Positions 1-8,859 of a DNA stretch of 64,000 bases are shown here, one piece after another (the first letter of the stretch is position 1; every line of letters starts with the position of its first letter). The notes under the pieces were generated by a model. That model saw only the letters and a program-made list of their open reading frames with translations, was not told the DNA's origin and searched no databases. The position numbers and the translations under genes were made by a program. The stretch is from positions 62,001 to 126,000 of the forward strand of contig JBKBII010000007.1 in assembly GCA_046299415.1 (NCBI GenBank). Reading direction: 5' to 3'. Origin of the DNA: JBKBII01 sp046299415. GTDB taxonomy: Bacteria > Pseudomonadota > Gammaproteobacteria > Ectothiorhodospirales > Ectothiorhodospiraceae.

Positions 1-272
1 CGCCCAACCTCGCGCAGGGCCTCGACTGACTCCTCGCCCATGCCGAGAGCGACGCGCTCAGGGGTTCCGAACAGATTGGCCAACACGGGGACGGTGAATT
101 CACGGTCCTGCGATGTTGGTCGTTCCAGTAACAACGCAGGCCCTCGAGCGCGTAGAACGCGATCAGCGAGCGCCGTCATTTCCAAGTAAGTCGATACAGG
201 CTCGGTGACTCGCACCAGCTCTCCGCGGTCCTCGAGCGCTTTCAAGAAATCCCGCAGGTCAGCGTAGTGCAT
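1..272 (-). CDS. ubiD: UbiD-family 4-hydroxy-3-polyprenylbenzoate decarboxylase (partial, N-terminal 90 residues)
   Basis: The reverse strand reads into the window edge from an ATG at 270-272, preceded by an AGGAA ribosome-binding site. The peptide begins MHYADLRDFLKALEDRGELV and continues with a PVSTYLEMTALADRVLRARG stretch and a GPALLLERP segment; this is the standard N-terminus of UbiD. UbiD uses prenylated FMN to decarboxylate 3-polyprenyl-4-hydroxybenzoate in ubiquinone synthesis. The rest of the gene, including the catalytic Arg/Glu residues, lies outside the window, so activity cannot be judged. The neighbour xth lies about 200 bases away and is also on the minus strand. Confidence 0.85.
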   Translation of the reverse strand, partial: MHYADLRDFLKALEDRGELVRVTEPVSTYLEMTALADRVLRARGPALLLERPTSQDREFTVPVLANLFGTPERVALGMGEESVEALREVG

Positions 273-478
273 GACGAATTCCTATGTATCTAAGCGCCCT
301 GAGGCAACAAACGACACCAACGCTAGATCACGATCTCTCAAAAGACGGCGCCATACTCAAATCGATTCGTGCGTTACGACGTTTCGGGCGATGCTTTGAG
401 CGATGGAACCAATGGAATGATGGCGTTCGCCTTTGCGGCCCCGCGACGTCGCCACGGGCCGCTCACGCCGACATCGTC

Positions 479-1255
479 TCAAGCCAAGCGATCGCTCCAC
501 TGCACCCACACGGGTGCGTGGTCCGAGGGACGCTCCCAGCCGCGCGGCTCAAGATCGATTCCGGCAGCTGTCAGACGCGGTTCGAGCGCCTCCGAAACCA
601 AGGTCAGATCGATTCGCAAACCAAGACCACGCTGGAACCCTCGCGTTCGATAGTCGTACCAGGAAAAGACACCCGAAGGTTGATCGAATCGGCGGTAGGC
701 GTCGACAAGACCCAGGTCGAGCAGCGATTTCAGTCGTTCGCGTTCGGGTGGTGAGCACAGAATTGAGTCGCGCCAACGATCGGGATCGTGGACGTCGCCG
801 TCAGCCGGTGCGATGTTGAAATCGCCCATCACGACCATCTCGGCGTTCTGTTGGCGTTCGACGGCCAGCCAATCGTGGATTCGATTTAGCCATTCGAGCT
901 TAAACTGATACTTGGGATCGTCGACCGAACGGCCGTTGACCACATAGAGGTTGATCACCCGCAAGCCATCAACGGTCGCAGCAACAACCCGTCGATCGGG
1001 GTCATCGAGTCCGGGGGGGTCAAAAACGACGTCCGATAGGGGGCGTCGAGCGATCAGCGCAACGCCGTTGTAGGTTTTTTGGCCGGCATAGACGACATGG
1101 TAGCCCGCTTCGGTAAACGCCTCAGCCGGAAAGCGATCGTCCGGAAGTTTCGTCTCTTGAAGACCGAGAACGTCCGGTTCGGCGGTTTCAAGCCAGCGCA
1201 ATACGTGTGGCAGACGCACATTGAGCGAATTGACATTCCAACTCGCGACCTTCAC
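479..1255 (-). CDS. xth: Exodeoxyribonuclease III (AP endonuclease, ExoA/Xth family)
   Basis: 258 residues, full length for the family. The Mg-dependent EEP-fold nuclease motifs are all present: NVNSLNVR with Asn7, LQETK with Glu34, GDFN with Asp145/Asn147, RIDLTLVS with Asp216 and the C-terminal SDHAPV with Asp245/His246. The enzyme cuts DNA at abasic sites and trims 3' blocking groups during base excision repair in the cytoplasm. Its ATG overlaps the stop of the upstream prlC gene by 4 bases (ATGA), so the two are probably translationally coupled in one minus-strand transcript. Confidence 0.95.
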   Translation of the reverse strand: MKVASWNVNSLNVRLPHVLRWLETAEPDVLGLQETKLPDDRFPAEAFTEAGYHVVYAGQKTYNGVALIARRPLSDVVFDPPGLDDPDRRVVAATVDGLRVINLYVVNGRSVDDPKYQFKLEWLNRIHDWLAVERQQNAEMVVMGDFNIAPADGDVHDPDRWRDSILCSPPERERLKSLLDLGLVDAYRRFDQPSGVFSWYDYRTRGFQRGLGLRIDLTLVSEALEPRLTAAGIDLEPRGWERPSDHAPVWVQWSDRLA

Positions 1256-3396
1256 GCCGCAGCACCAGTGAGGCCCGTGTGACGCAGCAAGGCTTCGACA
1301 TTCGGCTCGCGGCCACGAAATGCGATGAACGAGTCCATGGCCGGTCGCGAGGCGCCAACAGCTAGAATCTCACGTCGAAACGCTTGACCGATTTCGGGGT
1401 TGTCGAGACCTTCTTCTTCGAAACGGGAAAAGGCGTCGGCTGATAGGACCTCGGCCCATTTATAGCTGTAATAACCTGCGGCATAACCGCCTGCAAAGAT
1501 ATGGCTGAACGCGTGCGGGAACCGATGCCAGCTGGGTGGGCGAATGACGGCCACCTCGTTTCGTACCTGATCGAGGATCGCAAGAACGCCGGCGACGTCT
1601 TCTGGTGGCGGTCCCGAATGCAAGCGGAGGTCAAACAACGCAAATTCGCATTGCCGAAGGGTCTGCAGCGCTTCGTGGAAATGGCGCGTCGCGAGCAGAC
1701 GCTGGAAAAGGTCTTCGGGCATTGGCTCACCCGTCTTCCAGTGACGGGCAAAGTCATCAAGTGCAGTGCGCTGCCAACACCAATTTTCCATGAACTGGCT
1801 CGGAAGCTCGACCGCGTCCCACTCGACGCCGGCGATCCCCGAGATATCGGGGTGATCGATCTCGGTCAGCATGTGATGGAGGCCATGGCCAAATTCATGG
1901 AATAGCGTGATGACTTCGTCGTGGGTCAACAACGCCGGCTTGTCACCGACTGGCGGGGTGGAATTGCAGGTCATATAGGCGACCGGCAACTCGATGCCGT
2001 TTTCTCCGCGGCGACGCGTTCGGCACACGTCCATCCAGGCTCCGCCTCGCTTGTTTTGACGCGCGTAGAGGTCTAGATAGAAGCCTGCGCGCGGGCCGCC
2101 GTCGGGATCGCGCACCTCATAAAACCGAACGTCCGGATCATAAACCGCGACGTCGAGTGTGCTGGGTCTGATGTTGACACCGAACAGCCGCTCGACTTGC
2201 TTGAACAAGCCGTCGATGACCGCTTCGGCGGGAAAGTATTGGCGCAGCTCTTCTTGATTCAGGGCGAAGCGTTCGCGACGGATTTTTTCCGCGTAAAACG
2301 CTTGGTCCCAGGGCTCGAGTTGGTCGATGCCATCAGCCGTCGCACGGCTCGCCAGGTCATCAAGTTCACGCTCCGCATGGGGACGTGCCTTGGTCGCAAG
2401 GTCGAGCAGAAAACCTTCGATCTGATCCAGCGTGTCGGCCATTTTGGTGGCTAGAGACCGCTCGGTGTAGTTGGAGAAACCGGTCAAGGCAGCTTTTTCG
2501 GCACGTAGCTTGAGAATTTTCAACATCAGCGGACCGTTATCGAAAGAGCTCGCAGTATCGGCTTGATCGGAAGCGCGGGTTGCAAAAGCGCGATAAACCT
2601 CGGCGCGTAAATCGCGGTTTTCCGCATAGGTCATCACAGCGGCATAGCTGGGATAATCCAACGTCGCGAGATAACCTTTTTGATTCCGTCTAGAAGCGTT
2701 TTGAGCAAGAAGCGCGCGTTCATCGTCGGGCAGCCCGGCGATGTCGTCGCCTGTCAGGGGCCTGACCCATTGCTGAGTTGCGTCCAGAACGTGGTTTTCG
2801 AAATCAGTGGTGAGTCTGGACAGTTCAGCGTTGATCGCTTTCAGGCGTTCTCTGGTCGCGTCGTCACGATCGACGCCCGCGAGGCGGAAACCGGTCAACG
2901 CGTCATCGAGCAATTTGATCTGGGCCAGGTCAAGGTTCAGTTGATCGGCGCGACGGCGGAGGCTTTCGTAGAGCCGAAAGAGTCCTCGATGCTGAGAGAG
3001 CGCGGTACCGTGGTCAGATAGCAATGCAGATATTTCGCTGTGGGCATCGCGGAGCGCCGCGCTGTTTTTGACGCTATGCAAGTGACGCAAAGGCGACCAC
3101 GCTCGATTCAAACGATCTTCGAGCGCGCTCAGGGGCTCGATGAAGCTTTCCCACGTAGGTTCAGCGGGTGTCGCAGTTTGCGCTCGGTCGGAGCGCTCGT
3201 GATCGTTGACGAGCGTTTCGATGCTCTCACGAATTTCGGTAATCAGCGCGGCCATAGTCGAGATCAAACAGCCTTCTTCGGAAAGCGCCTCCAGGCGGGC
3301 AAAATCAGGCAGTGCAAACGGTCCCGCGTGATGTTCTTGGGTCAATGGAGAGATTGTCTCGGCGTTCTCATACACGGGCTGACAGTTTTCGGTCAT
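1252..3396 (-). CDS. prlC: Oligopeptidase A (M3 family zinc metallopeptidase)
   Basis: 714 residues, slightly longer than the roughly 680-residue family norm. The zinc-binding HEFGHGLHH motif begins at residue 500, followed by GVEWDAVELPSQFMENW, which supplies the third zinc ligand typical of M3 peptidases. The C-terminal Tyr/Gly-rich segment (AGGYAAGYYSYKWAEVLSAD) is the family's substrate-binding signature. PrlC is a cytoplasmic endopeptidase that degrades short peptides, including cleaved signal peptides. It ends in a 4-base overlap with xth. The ATG at 3396 has a GAG ribosome-binding element about 10 bases upstream. Confidence 0.95.
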   Translation of the reverse strand: MTENCQPVYENAETISPLTQEHHAGPFALPDFARLEALSEEGCLISTMAALITEIRESIETLVNDHERSDRAQTATPAEPTWESFIEPLSALEDRLNRAWSPLRHLHSVKNSAALRDAHSEISALLSDHGTALSQHRGLFRLYESLRRRADQLNLDLAQIKLLDDALTGFRLAGVDRDDATRERLKAINAELSRLTTDFENHVLDATQQWVRPLTGDDIAGLPDDERALLAQNASRRNQKGYLATLDYPSYAAVMTYAENRDLRAEVYRAFATRASDQADTASSFDNGPLMLKILKLRAEKAALTGFSNYTERSLATKMADTLDQIEGFLLDLATKARPHAERELDDLASRATADGIDQLEPWDQAFYAEKIRRERFALNQEELRQYFPAEAVIDGLFKQVERLFGVNIRPSTLDVAVYDPDVRFYEVRDPDGGPRAGFYLDLYARQNKRGGAWMDVCRTRRRGENGIELPVAYMTCNSTPPVGDKPALLTHDEVITLFHEFGHGLHHMLTEIDHPDISGIAGVEWDAVELPSQFMENWCWQRTALDDFARHWKTGEPMPEDLFQRLLATRHFHEALQTLRQCEFALFDLRLHSGPPPEDVAGVLAILDQVRNEVAVIRPPSWHRFPHAFSHIFAGGYAAGYYSYKWAEVLSADAFSRFEEEGLDNPEIGQAFRREILAVGASRPAMDSFIAFRGREPNVEALLRHTGLTGAAA

Positions 3397-3728
3397 GTTG
3401 GCACTCGGAGGTTGATCAAGTGATTAACGTTGGATCGACGTGCGCAGTGTTGACGGCGGCCGGCAACGATTGCCGGCGTCGTGAGACAAAGAATTGATTA
3501 GGCGGGTTCGTTTTCGCTGCACGCGAATACTCACGCTAGCGTGTCGGTCGGCCCAGATCGTGTGGCGTTCGTTCGTGTCGGGTGGAAAATCGGTCGAGGA
3601 ATCAAGCTCCAACGGGGTCTGAGTCGACGGCTTAGCGATCGCTAGGATCGTCTGGCGGGCCGGTGACTTCACCACCGCTACGGTCTCGAGCGCGATTCCC
3701 GGACTAAGGCATGAGCTAAAAGCACCTA
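3397..3728. other. Gap between prlC and the GIDE-domain gene, with an inverted repeat and a doubtful small ORF
   Basis: A reading frame on the minus strand (3732 to 3424, TTG start, 102 residues) overlaps the stop of the GIDE-domain gene by 4 bases. Its peptide is Arg/Ser/Thr/Pro-rich, matches nothing I recognise and may be chance. Inside it, 3459-3466 and 3470-3477 form a perfect 8-bp stem (GCCGGCAA) with a 3-base loop. There is no T-run on either side, so a factor-independent terminator is not demonstrated. Confidence 0.4.
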
Positions 3729-4685
3729 TCAAAGCATTGGAGTCATCGCGATGATGCTAAGCGCGAGAGCGGCTGTGAATGCGACGAATCCGAGAGCGAT
3801 GTGCCACCGCAGGCGATTGAGAATTCTCTTTTCTGACTCGCATGCGATCAAAAACTGCCCCGACGGCAACGCCGTCGTCCCCCGTTTCCCGCGCGACAGC
3901 ACGTGCCACTCGTCAACGGCGCGTGCCTCGCGTTCGCGCACGATCTGATGATCGGCAATACGGGCGGCCATTGCCCTGATTCGTGTCCAAGCGAGCGGCG
4001 TGAAATCACCCTTCGCGTCTCGTTCAAAGCTCGCGAGCGCCGCAGGTGGCTCGCGTTTCCACGCGGCAAGCAGTTGAGCAATCGTCTGCTGTCGTTGAGC
4101 ATCGGGATCTGCACGCTGGGTCTCTAGCACCCCGTAGATAAGACAATCACTGTGTTCAAGGATCAATTCTTCGCTGTAGATGTACTGTTTACCGAGGCCA
4201 GAAACCGGGCGCATCGCTAAGGCTGCCCAAGGGTGAGTACTAGCGGTTCGTGTCGGTTCACCGACCAGAGGTGGGCGCGGCGTTGATCCGGTCCAGCGTG
4301 AACGCTTGGCGAAGAAGAGTCTTGCGCCGTCTGGGTCGACAACGACGGTTCCAGATCCGTCCGTTAACGCAAATAAGTCGTCAGATACTCCTGATTCAAC
4401 GAGACGTCGCTTACGATTTCCATTACCGCCTCTCTTCTCAATGGTAAACCGATACCAAACGCAGGGCGTTAACGTCAACGGAGAGTAAATAGGCGGGCCC
4501 GGCAGGAGTCGCGTTTTGCCCTCGACCTGCACGATTCCTTGGGCTGCGGAACGGATCCGGCTCGTCGGTGTTCCGGCAATTCGGCGCTCCAGGGCAACCT
4601 CCCCAAGAAACCGACGGCCGAGGATGGCCATCACGATTATGGCGGCCGCCGCGGCGATCCAGAATGGGAATCCGTCGTCAAACAC
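3729..4685 (-). CDS. GIDE-domain membrane protein (MUL1-like), partner of LemA
   Basis: 318 residues starting at GTG. One hydrophobic helix lies near residues 8-24 and another near 293-315, so the central domain probably sits between two membrane anchors. The middle carries GIDE-domain features: AAQGIVQVEGKTRL, then SPLTLTPCVWYRFTIEK, followed by a VVVDPDGARL strand and the later EELILEHSDCLIYGVLE segment. Known for the family: bacterial GIDE proteins are often encoded next to lemA and their function is not established. Here lemA lies 277 bases upstream on the same strand. The start is the least certain part, as the ribosome-binding site (AGAG) is weak. Confidence 0.7.
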   Translation of the reverse strand: MFDDGFPFWIAAAAAIIVMAILGRRFLGEVALERRIAGTPTSRIRSAAQGIVQVEGKTRLLPGPPIYSPLTLTPCVWYRFTIEKRGGNGNRKRRLVESGVSDDLFALTDGSGTVVVDPDGARLFFAKRSRWTGSTPRPPLVGEPTRTASTHPWAALAMRPVSGLGKQYIYSEELILEHSDCLIYGVLETQRADPDAQRQQTIAQLLAAWKREPPAALASFERDAKGDFTPLAWTRIRAMAARIADHQIVREREARAVDEWHVLSRGKRGTTALPSGQFLIACESEKRILNRLRWHIALGFVAFTAALALSIIAMTPML

Positions 4686-4962
4686 GATGCAGTATCTCTG
4701 GCTTCTGTGTCGGGCACTTTTCGTGATGAGGTTTGAGGGTCTCTACAAAAGGAAAGGGATCCGGATTCTCACAACCTGGCACAGCGCCTGAGGTGGAAAG
4801 CCTGCACCGCGGCCTCAATTCCAGGCCTCCGCTTATCGTAGGGTTCAATTGGCGCTTGGCAATTGGTCCCGCTCGACCCGTCGTTGAGCCGCAGGGCTAG
4901 TCCGACTTCGACGACGGATTGCGTGGAACAATAACGAATAAGCTCAGGTCGCAGTGACCGTG

Positions 4963-5550
4963 TCAACGTTTTCGGGCGCTATCAAATAGCGCCGAGACGT
5001 CGACGTCCTTGATTTCTACGGGGTCGAATTCAAGGAGTTCAAAAGGCGTAAAACCCAACAGTCGCGCCACGACGATATCTGGGAATTGCTGGATTTTGAC
5101 GTTGTTTCGATAGACCGAGTCGTTGTAGAACTCGCGACGATCCGCGATGGCGTTTTCAAGCCCTGTGACGCGGGAGGCGAGACGTTGAAAAGACTCGGCA
5201 GCTCTTAGCTCTGGATAAGCCTCCGCAACAGCGAACAAGTTGCCTAAGCCAACCCTTATAGCGCCTTCAGCTTGACCCAGTCCTTCCAAGTCGTTTTTTT
5301 TTAGGGCTGTTTCTGCTTTCGCACGTGCTTGCGTGATGCGCACGAGAGTTTCGTGCTCAAAATCCATGTGCTCCCGAACCGTCGCCACGAGCTTGGTTAG
5401 CTCATCGTTCCTCTGTTTCAGTAGGACGTCGATGTTGGACCAAGCCTGCGAGACTGCGTGGCGGATTGCGACTAGGGCGTTGTATACGACGACAAAATAC
5501 AATCCGAGGGCGATGATGACTGCGATGGCGACGATCCATGCTTCGTTCAT
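4963..5550 (-). CDS. lemA: LemA family membrane protein
   Basis: 195 residues with one N-terminal transmembrane helix (about 5-26), followed by the long helical LemA domain: NALVAIRHAVSQAWSNIDVL, then LKQRNDELTKLVATVREHMD, AYPELRAAESFQRL, ADRREFYNDSVYRNN and the FPDIVVARLLGFTP motif. All are strongly conserved in the family. LemA proteins are thought to be membrane-anchored helical bundles of unclear function, commonly linked to GIDE or M48-peptidase genes. The GIDE gene downstream supports a two-gene operon. Confidence 0.93.
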   Translation of the reverse strand: MNEAWIVAIAVIIALGLYFVVVYNALVAIRHAVSQAWSNIDVLLKQRNDELTKLVATVREHMDFEHETLVRITQARAKAETALKKNDLEGLGQAEGAIRVGLGNLFAVAEAYPELRAAESFQRLASRVTGLENAIADRREFYNDSVYRNNVKIQQFPDIVVARLLGFTPFELLEFDPVEIKDVDVSALFDSARKR

Positions 5551-5981
5551 CTCAAGGGTCTCGCTATTGTCCAGATGGGCAGAAGCTAACCAAAAACGCG
5601 GGTTCGGAGTTGGCTGGAATCCAACTGCAGCGAAACCGGGAACGACCAGGCACAGATTAGTTATCTATCGAGTCTGACCTGTCAAAAGCATCGCTCGATG
5701 TTTTGTGAGAGTTTACCTGTCGCTTCGTTTTTCGGAGTAGACGGTCTTCTTGTGGACCAACCATGGCACTGACTGAAAAGATGCTTTCCGACCAAAACGG
5801 GCATTTTCAAAACCGCTTTCGGAACGCCGCTCGTTGCGCGGAAGGCTCGGTTGAAGGATCGAGTCGTCAAGCGACCGCACTCACAGTAGAGACGACATTT
5901 TCTCGCGAAATGGATGATTTCTGACGCTCAAACACGATGTTCAGAGATGACTAAGTGTCGGCGATTCAACTCGACCCGCCT
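5551..5981. other. 431-base gap between gyrB and lemA, no gene seen
   Basis: Short frames in this stretch have no recognisable content, and no tRNA-like cloverleaf or strong hairpin with a T-run was found. It would hold the end of the gyrB transcript and the promoter for lemA. Confidence 0.5.
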
Positions 5982-8426
5982 TTAGACATCGATGTTGGCG
6001 GCACTCAGTGCACGTTCTTCAATGAACTCTCGGCGCGGTTCGACTTGATCGCCCATCAACATCGTGAACACCTCATCGGCCTTGATCGCATCGTCTATTT
6101 GTACTTTAAGCAGGCGTCGAGTCTCAGGGTTCATTGTTGTTTCCCAGAGTTGGTCGGGGTTCATTTCCCCAAGCCCCTTGTATCGCTGAATAGTGAGACC
6201 TTTGCGGCCCTCTTCGAGCATCCATTGAACAGCCTCGTGGAATGAACGAATCAAATGGACGCGGTCGCCTCGCTTGAGGTAGGCGCCCGGCTCGATGATT
6301 GCGCCTAGGTCTCGGGCACTTTGAATCAACGTCCGAAAGTCCCGCGAACGGAAAAGCTCACGCGTGAAAATCAACATGAGACGCGAGCCGTGTTCGATTT
6401 TTTCGACAACGATGGGCTTTTCCGACGACGCAAGATTCGGATCAAATATGGGTTCGTCTGAACCAACTATCACGCGGTAACGTATCGCGCCGGCCTTTTT
6501 CTGATCGACACCCGCGATAGCGGACTCGAACCATGTTCGCACCTCGGGCTGTCCGAGATCAGCTGCTTCGAGGACGTCGTTCGGTACCAAGTACGCCGCT
6601 TTGGCCAACTCCCGCATCAGATTCTCATCGTAGAGTCGGGTCAATCGAGCGAGGGCGCGTTCGGCGGCGAGATGGTGTCGAACAAGCTTTTCGAAAAACT
6701 CATCTTTCACTGCTGGCGCCGCATCGTTGGGGTGGAAACTGGTGTTGTCAATCGCCAAAGAAATCAGGATGTTTTCCATCTCGGCTTCATCGCGAACGTA
6801 CTGTTCGCGCTTGCCGCGCCGGATCTTGTACAGGGGTGGCTGTGCAATATAGATGTGGCCACGCTCGATCAACTCTCGCATCTGACGGAAAAAGAACGTC
6901 AGTAACAGTGTTCGAATATGCGAACCATCAACGTCAGCGTCTGTCATGACGACGATGCGGTGGTAACGAAGTTTATCGGCACTGAAATCGTCCCGACCGA
7001 TGCCGCAACCCAATGCGGTGATCAGCGTTCCGACCTCGGCCGAACCAAGCATCCGATCGAAGCGCGCTCGCTCGACGTTCAGGATTTTTCCCTTAAGAGG
7101 CAGTATGGCTTGAAAATGGCGATCGCGGCCTTGTTTTGCAGAGCCGCCGGCGGAGTCGCCCTCCACCAAAAACAACTCTGACTTCGCCGGGTCTTTCTCT
7201 TGACAGTCGGCGAGCTTACCCGGAAGACCGGCGATATCCAACGCGCCCTTCCTCCGTGTGACCTCGCGTGCCTTCCGCGCCGCCTCACGAGCGCGTGCCG
7301 CTTCCAAAACCTTATCGGCCAAGATCTTGGCTTCGATCGGATTTTCTTCGAGAAACGTCGCCAACACATCAGAGACCGCCTGTTCGACGAGAGGTTTGAC
7401 CTCCGACGAGACCAGCTTTTCTTTTGTTTGCGAAGAGAACTTGGGGTCGGGAATTTTTACCGAGAGAACAGCTGTAAGGCCTTCGCGCATATCTTCGCCA
7501 CTCGTGGCGATTTTGGCCTTCTTCAGATGGCCTTGAGATTCCAGGAATTGGTTGAACGTGCGTGTCAAAGCCGAGCGGAAGCCAGCGAGATGCGTTCCAC
7601 CATCACGTTGCGGAATGTTGTTGGTGTAGCACAGCAGATTTTCTTGATAGCTATCGTTCCACTGAAGGGCGACTTCGACTACAGAGTCGTCTTTTGTCCT
7701 TACAGCGTGTATGACCGTTGGATGGAGAACCGTTTTTTTACGGTTCAAGTGACCGACAAACGCGCGAATTCCGCCCTCGAATTCGAAGGTTTCTTTACGG
7801 TCGGTTTCTTCATCGGTGAGCGTGATTCGGACGCCAGAGTTTAGGAACGAAAGTTCTCGAAGTCGTCGCGCCAAGATGTCGTAATGAAATTTTGTGTCTG
7901 CAAAAATTTCAGCGCTTGGCCAGAATCGGATGGATGTCCCCGTAGCCTCTGATGGGCCGGCAACCGCTAGAGGGGCGTCTGGCACCCCGTTGGTGTAAAC
8001 CTGGGTGTAACGGGCGCCATCGCGGTGAATTTCGAGAAGTAATCTGGACGACAGGGCATTCACAACCGACACACCAACCCCGTGCAAACCTCCCGAGACC
8101 TTATAACTGTTGTTATTGAATTTTCCGCCGGCATGAAGAACGGTGAGGATAACTTCAGCTGCCGATCGATTTTCTTCTGGATGGATATCCGTCGGGATAC
8201 CTCGGCCATCGTCGGTCACCGATACGCTTCCGTCGTCGTAAATAGTGACATTGATGGTCGAGCAATACCCGGCAAGGGCCTCATCGATTGAGTTATCGAC
8301 GACTTCAAAAACCATGTGGTGAAGACCGGTACCGTCGTCGGTATCTCCGATATACATACCCGGTCGCTTTCTGACGGCATCCAGTCCTCTAAGAACCTGG
8401 ATTTGCGAGGAATCGTAAGGGGTCAT
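5982..8426 (-). CDS. gyrB: DNA gyrase subunit B
   Basis: 814 residues from the ATG at 8426. Present are the GHKL ATPase signature (GLDAVRKRPGMYIGDTDDG), the ATP-lid GGLHGVGVSVVNALS, the TOPRIM EGDSAGGSAKQGRD and TDADVDGSHIRTLL, and the C-terminal QRYKGLGEMNPDQLWETTM followed by EPRREFIEE. GyrB supplies ATP hydrolysis for negative supercoiling with GyrA, which is not in the window. An in-frame ATG at 8468 would add 14 residues, but a sigma-70-like promoter at 8471-8502 would initiate at about 8464, downstream of that ATG. A GAGAAAG element precedes the chosen start. Confidence 0.97.
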   Translation of the reverse strand: MTPYDSSQIQVLRGLDAVRKRPGMYIGDTDDGTGLHHMVFEVVDNSIDEALAGYCSTINVTIYDDGSVSVTDDGRGIPTDIHPEENRSAAEVILTVLHAGGKFNNNSYKVSGGLHGVGVSVVNALSSRLLLEIHRDGARYTQVYTNGVPDAPLAVAGPSEATGTSIRFWPSAEIFADTKFHYDILARRLRELSFLNSGVRITLTDEETDRKETFEFEGGIRAFVGHLNRKKTVLHPTVIHAVRTKDDSVVEVALQWNDSYQENLLCYTNNIPQRDGGTHLAGFRSALTRTFNQFLESQGHLKKAKIATSGEDMREGLTAVLSVKIPDPKFSSQTKEKLVSSEVKPLVEQAVSDVLATFLEENPIEAKILADKVLEAARAREAARKAREVTRRKGALDIAGLPGKLADCQEKDPAKSELFLVEGDSAGGSAKQGRDRHFQAILPLKGKILNVERARFDRMLGSAEVGTLITALGCGIGRDDFSADKLRYHRIVVMTDADVDGSHIRTLLLTFFFRQMRELIERGHIYIAQPPLYKIRRGKREQYVRDEAEMENILISLAIDNTSFHPNDAAPAVKDEFFEKLVRHHLAAERALARLTRLYDENLMRELAKAAYLVPNDVLEAADLGQPEVRTWFESAIAGVDQKKAGAIRYRVIVGSDEPIFDPNLASSEKPIVVEKIEHGSRLMLIFTRELFRSRDFRTLIQSARDLGAIIEPGAYLKRGDRVHLIRSFHEAVQWMLEEGRKGLTIQRYKGLGEMNPDQLWETTMNPETRRLLKVQIDDAIKADEVFTMLMGDQVEPRREFIEERALSAANIDV

Positions 8427-8470
8427 CACTTTCTCATTCAGGAAGGTTTTTTTTGGACCGGGACACATAT

Positions 8471-8502
8471 GCTATACAGCGCCACAGGATACGCGGATTC
8501 AA
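8471..8502 (-). promoter_or_regulatory. Candidate sigma-70 promoter of gyrB
   Basis: On the minus strand, TTGAAT (8497-8502) and TGTATA (8473-8478) are separated by 18 bases. The predicted start near 8464 gives a leader of about 38 bases to the gyrB ATG at 8426. Prediction by eye only. Confidence 0.4.
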
Positions 8503-8565
8503 TGCTCGGCGATGATCAAGTTAGGCTTCTGCTGGTCGTATCATGAAGTCTAGCAACGCTTCGAG

Positions 8566-8581
8566 TGTTTCACGTGGAACA
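8566..8581. promoter_or_regulatory. parS-like ParB-binding site (one mismatch)
   Basis: TGTTTCACGTGGAACA differs from the consensus parS palindrome TGTTTCACGTGAAACA at one position. Such sites are bound by chromosomal ParB, encoded here at 23752-24717, to nucleate the partition complex near the origin. Confidence 0.85.
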
Positions 8582-8681
8582 CGGTGTATCGCGACCCTGG
8601 CGGCATCGTCTTCCTAGATACGCGCGTGGCACATTTGACGGCTTACTCGATAACGTATGGGTGCGCTTCGGCCACCTAAAG

Positions 8682-8697
8682 TGTTTCACGTGAAACA
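8682..8697. promoter_or_regulatory. parS, perfect 16-bp consensus
   Basis: TGTTTCACGTGAAACA is the exact consensus parS palindrome. It lies 116 bases from the near-perfect copy, about 3-4 kb from the dnaA/rpmH strand switch and about 14 kb from parAB. Two sites this close fit an origin-proximal centromere. Confidence 0.95.
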
Positions 8698-8859
8698 ACC
8701 GCCGCCGCCTAGCTGCTTCCTTCGCCGGTAAAAACCTCGCAATGTTCAAAAAAGGCGTCTTTTGGATAAAAAAGCCCAGCCCGGTTTGGAAATCTGTGTA
8801 GCCCTGGCTACAGGTCCTCGCGTCAGCTTATCAATCTCGACACCCCCAGGCCGAAAAGC

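Larger units (their letters stand above)
8427..8859. other. dnaN-gyrB gap where recF is often found; contains two parS-like sites
   Basis: In many bacteria recF lies between dnaN and gyrB. Here the gap is about 430 bases and neither strand shows a RecF Walker A motif or a remnant of one. It contains the gyrB promoter and two ParB-site palindromes. A 7-bp inverted repeat (TGTAGCC/GGCTACA, 8797-8812) lies 3' of dnaN without a T-run. Confidence 0.7.
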
